Positions 63,101 to 64,000 of a DNA stretch of 64,000 nt are shown here, in pieces; position 1 is the stretch's first letter; every line of letters starts with the position of its first letter. Position numbers and translations under genes: made by a program. The notes under the pieces are model-generated. The model was not told where the DNA came from, did no database searches, and saw only the letters and a program-made list of their open reading frames with translations. The DNA lies in contig CAZNXJ010000003.1 in the NCBI GenBank assembly GCA_964577115.1, forward strand, positions 1 through 64,000, written 5' to 3'. This DNA is from CAZNXJ01 sp964577115. Its GTDB lineage: Bacteria > Planctomycetota > Planctomycetia > Pirellulales > Pirellulaceae.

Positions 63101-64000
63101 ATGAACATGAGCTCCATACATACGTACCAATTTCCGAAACTGCACAACGCGGCGTGGCCCGGTGTCGTGGGCAAAGGGCCTGACTCCGAGCCGCCGATCG
63201 ACCTGGACACGATGCTCGACCTGACCGCCGGCGCGGAAGTCGATGGTGTTCGCTTTGACGGCGTAGATTTGTTCCTGTACGCGCCGCACGTCGATATCGA
63301 CGCGTCCGACAAGGATCTCGAGCAGCTGGCCGAAAAAGTTCGCTCGCGCGGGCTCGTGATCGGATCGGTGGTCGCGCCAGTCTGGCCGCCGACAGGCGGC
63401 GGTTCCGCGATGGGGAGTCCGGAGGAGCGCGAGCAGTTCATCACGCAGGTTCGCAAAGGCTGCGCGATCGCTCGCAAGCTGCGCGAAATGGGCATCCGGC
63501 CGTACGGCGTCGTCCGTATCGACTCGGCCGTCGATCCGGCAACGTGGAACCAGGGGGATCCGGCCGAGAATTCGCGGCTCATCGCCGACACGTTCCGCCG
63601 CGCGTGCGATGTGGCGGAGGAGTATGGCGAGCGGCTGGCGGCGGAAGGCGAGATCTGCTGGGGCGGCATGCACAGCTGGCGCGAAATGGTGCGCCTGCTC
63701 GAGCTCGTCGATCGGCCGCAAACGCTGGGCTTCCAGGCGGATATGGCCCACACGCTGCTGTACTTGATGGGCTACAACGCGCCGCAGGACCGCATCCTGC
63801 CGGAGAATTGGGACTGGAGCGACGAAAAGACGCTCGACGACGCGCTGGCCAAATTGACCGCCGCGCTGCGGCCGTGGACGATCGATTTCCACGTTGCTCA
63901 GAACGACGCCACCGTCAAGGGATCCGGCTCGCACGACAAGACCGGCCGTCACTGTCTGCCGAATGATCCGAACGGCAAGTTGAACATTCCGCACCACGCC
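63101..64000 (+). CDS. TIM-barrel sugar isomerase/epimerase, partial
   Basis: The frame is open from ATG 63101 to the window edge, giving 300 residues without the C-terminus. Translated by hand, it begins MNMSSIHTYQFPKLHN, then GPDSEPPIDLDTMLDLTAGA, DGVDLFLYAPHVDID, RGLVIGSVVAPVWPP, AEEYGERLAAEGEICWGGMH, LGFQADMAHTLLYL and DFHVAQNDATVKGSGSHD. This fits the xylose-isomerase-like TIM-barrel family (PF01261), with Glu, Asp and His in positions that would bind a divalent metal. GAGG lies just upstream; ATG 63107 is an alternative start. It is probably co-transcribed with the cupin gene 63 bp upstream. Confidence 0.85.
   Translation, partial: MNMSSIHTYQFPKLHNAAWPGVVGKGPDSEPPIDLDTMLDLTAGAEVDGVRFDGVDLFLYAPHVDIDASDKDLEQLAEKVRSRGLVIGSVVAPVWPPTGGGSAMGSPEEREQFITQVRKGCAIARKLREMGIRPYGVVRIDSAVDPATWNQGDPAENSRLIADTFRRACDVAEEYGERLAAEGEICWGGMHSWREMVRLLELVDRPQTLGFQADMAHTLLYLMGYNAPQDRILPENWDWSDEKTLDDALAKLTAALRPWTIDFHVAQNDATVKGSGSHDKTGRHCLPNDPNGKLNIPHHA

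Noticed and set aside
62651..63997. Long open frame on the minus strand (448 codons)
   Set aside because: It is antisense to the cupin and TIM-barrel genes, both of which have recognisable protein motifs. It is Arg/Val/Asp-rich without family features, as expected for a high-GC shadow frame.

Overview
The window is about 61-63% GC by eye and reads as chromosomal DNA of a planctomycete (Planctomycetota, probably Pirellulales-like). The main reasons are two sets of secreted PSCyt1/DUF1549/DUF1553 proteins with DUF1501 partners, a ThuA-domain protein, a Ser/Thr kinase fused to a formylglycine-generating-enzyme-like domain, and a double-length UvrA. I see no rRNA, tRNA, CRISPR array, prophage or intact mobile element. 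The only mobile trace is a dead ISL3-family transposase fragment at the left edge.

Layout. 1-3.1 kb: IS remnant, a secreted FAD-dependent oxidoreductase and a YjbQ-family protein. 3.2-10.9 kb (minus strand): a Cus-type copper/silver RND efflux operon in the order outer-membrane factor, small Cys-rich secreted protein, adaptor with two heavy-metal-binding modules, CusA-like pump. 11.3-16.3 kb: a DUF1553/DUF1501 pair converging on a ThuA protein. 16.6-21.3 kb: a three-gene export system (ABC ATPase, two-domain FtsX permease, HlyD adaptor). 21.3-28.8 kb: a lipid-flavoured region with a NAD-dependent epimerase/dehydratase diverging from a GNAT-fold acyltransferase-like protein, then a ketosynthase-like protein that has lost its catalytic cysteine, then a large MMPL/RND transporter. 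29.2-37.3 kb: transaldolase, kinase-FGE fusion, a SEC-C motif protein and RibD. 37.5-45.1 kb: a 2306-residue UvrA with four ATPase cassettes, followed by a small unknown protein. 45.1-51.5 kb (minus): a serine hydrolase and a second, translationally coupled DUF1553 (with LamG domain) to DUF1501 operon. 51.8-54.7 kb: SDR oxidoreductase, lipoyl synthase, SmpB. 54.8-60.1 kb: an ABC exporter-type pair with a metal-ligand-rich periplasmic loop, a secreted repeat protein and two DUF3299 proteins, which look like one functional unit. 60.2-64 kb: a sugar-handling run (DUF4432 mutarotase-like, cupin, TIM-barrel isomerase/epimerase) cut by the window edge.

The observations I rate highest are: (1) the tandem UvrA with a divergent second half and a C-terminal domain I do not recognise; (2) the ketosynthase-like protein with Asp/His/Asn in place of Cys/His/His, inside a neighbourhood that resembles parts of bacterial ceramide synthesis; (3) the ABC plus DUF3299 cluster, possibly metal-related; (4) the small Cys-rich secreted protein inside the Cus operon; (5) a recurring class of long imperfect intergenic inverted repeats, often with one purine-rich and one pyrimidine-rich arm. 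All functional statements come from reading the sequence and from memory of protein families; no search was run.
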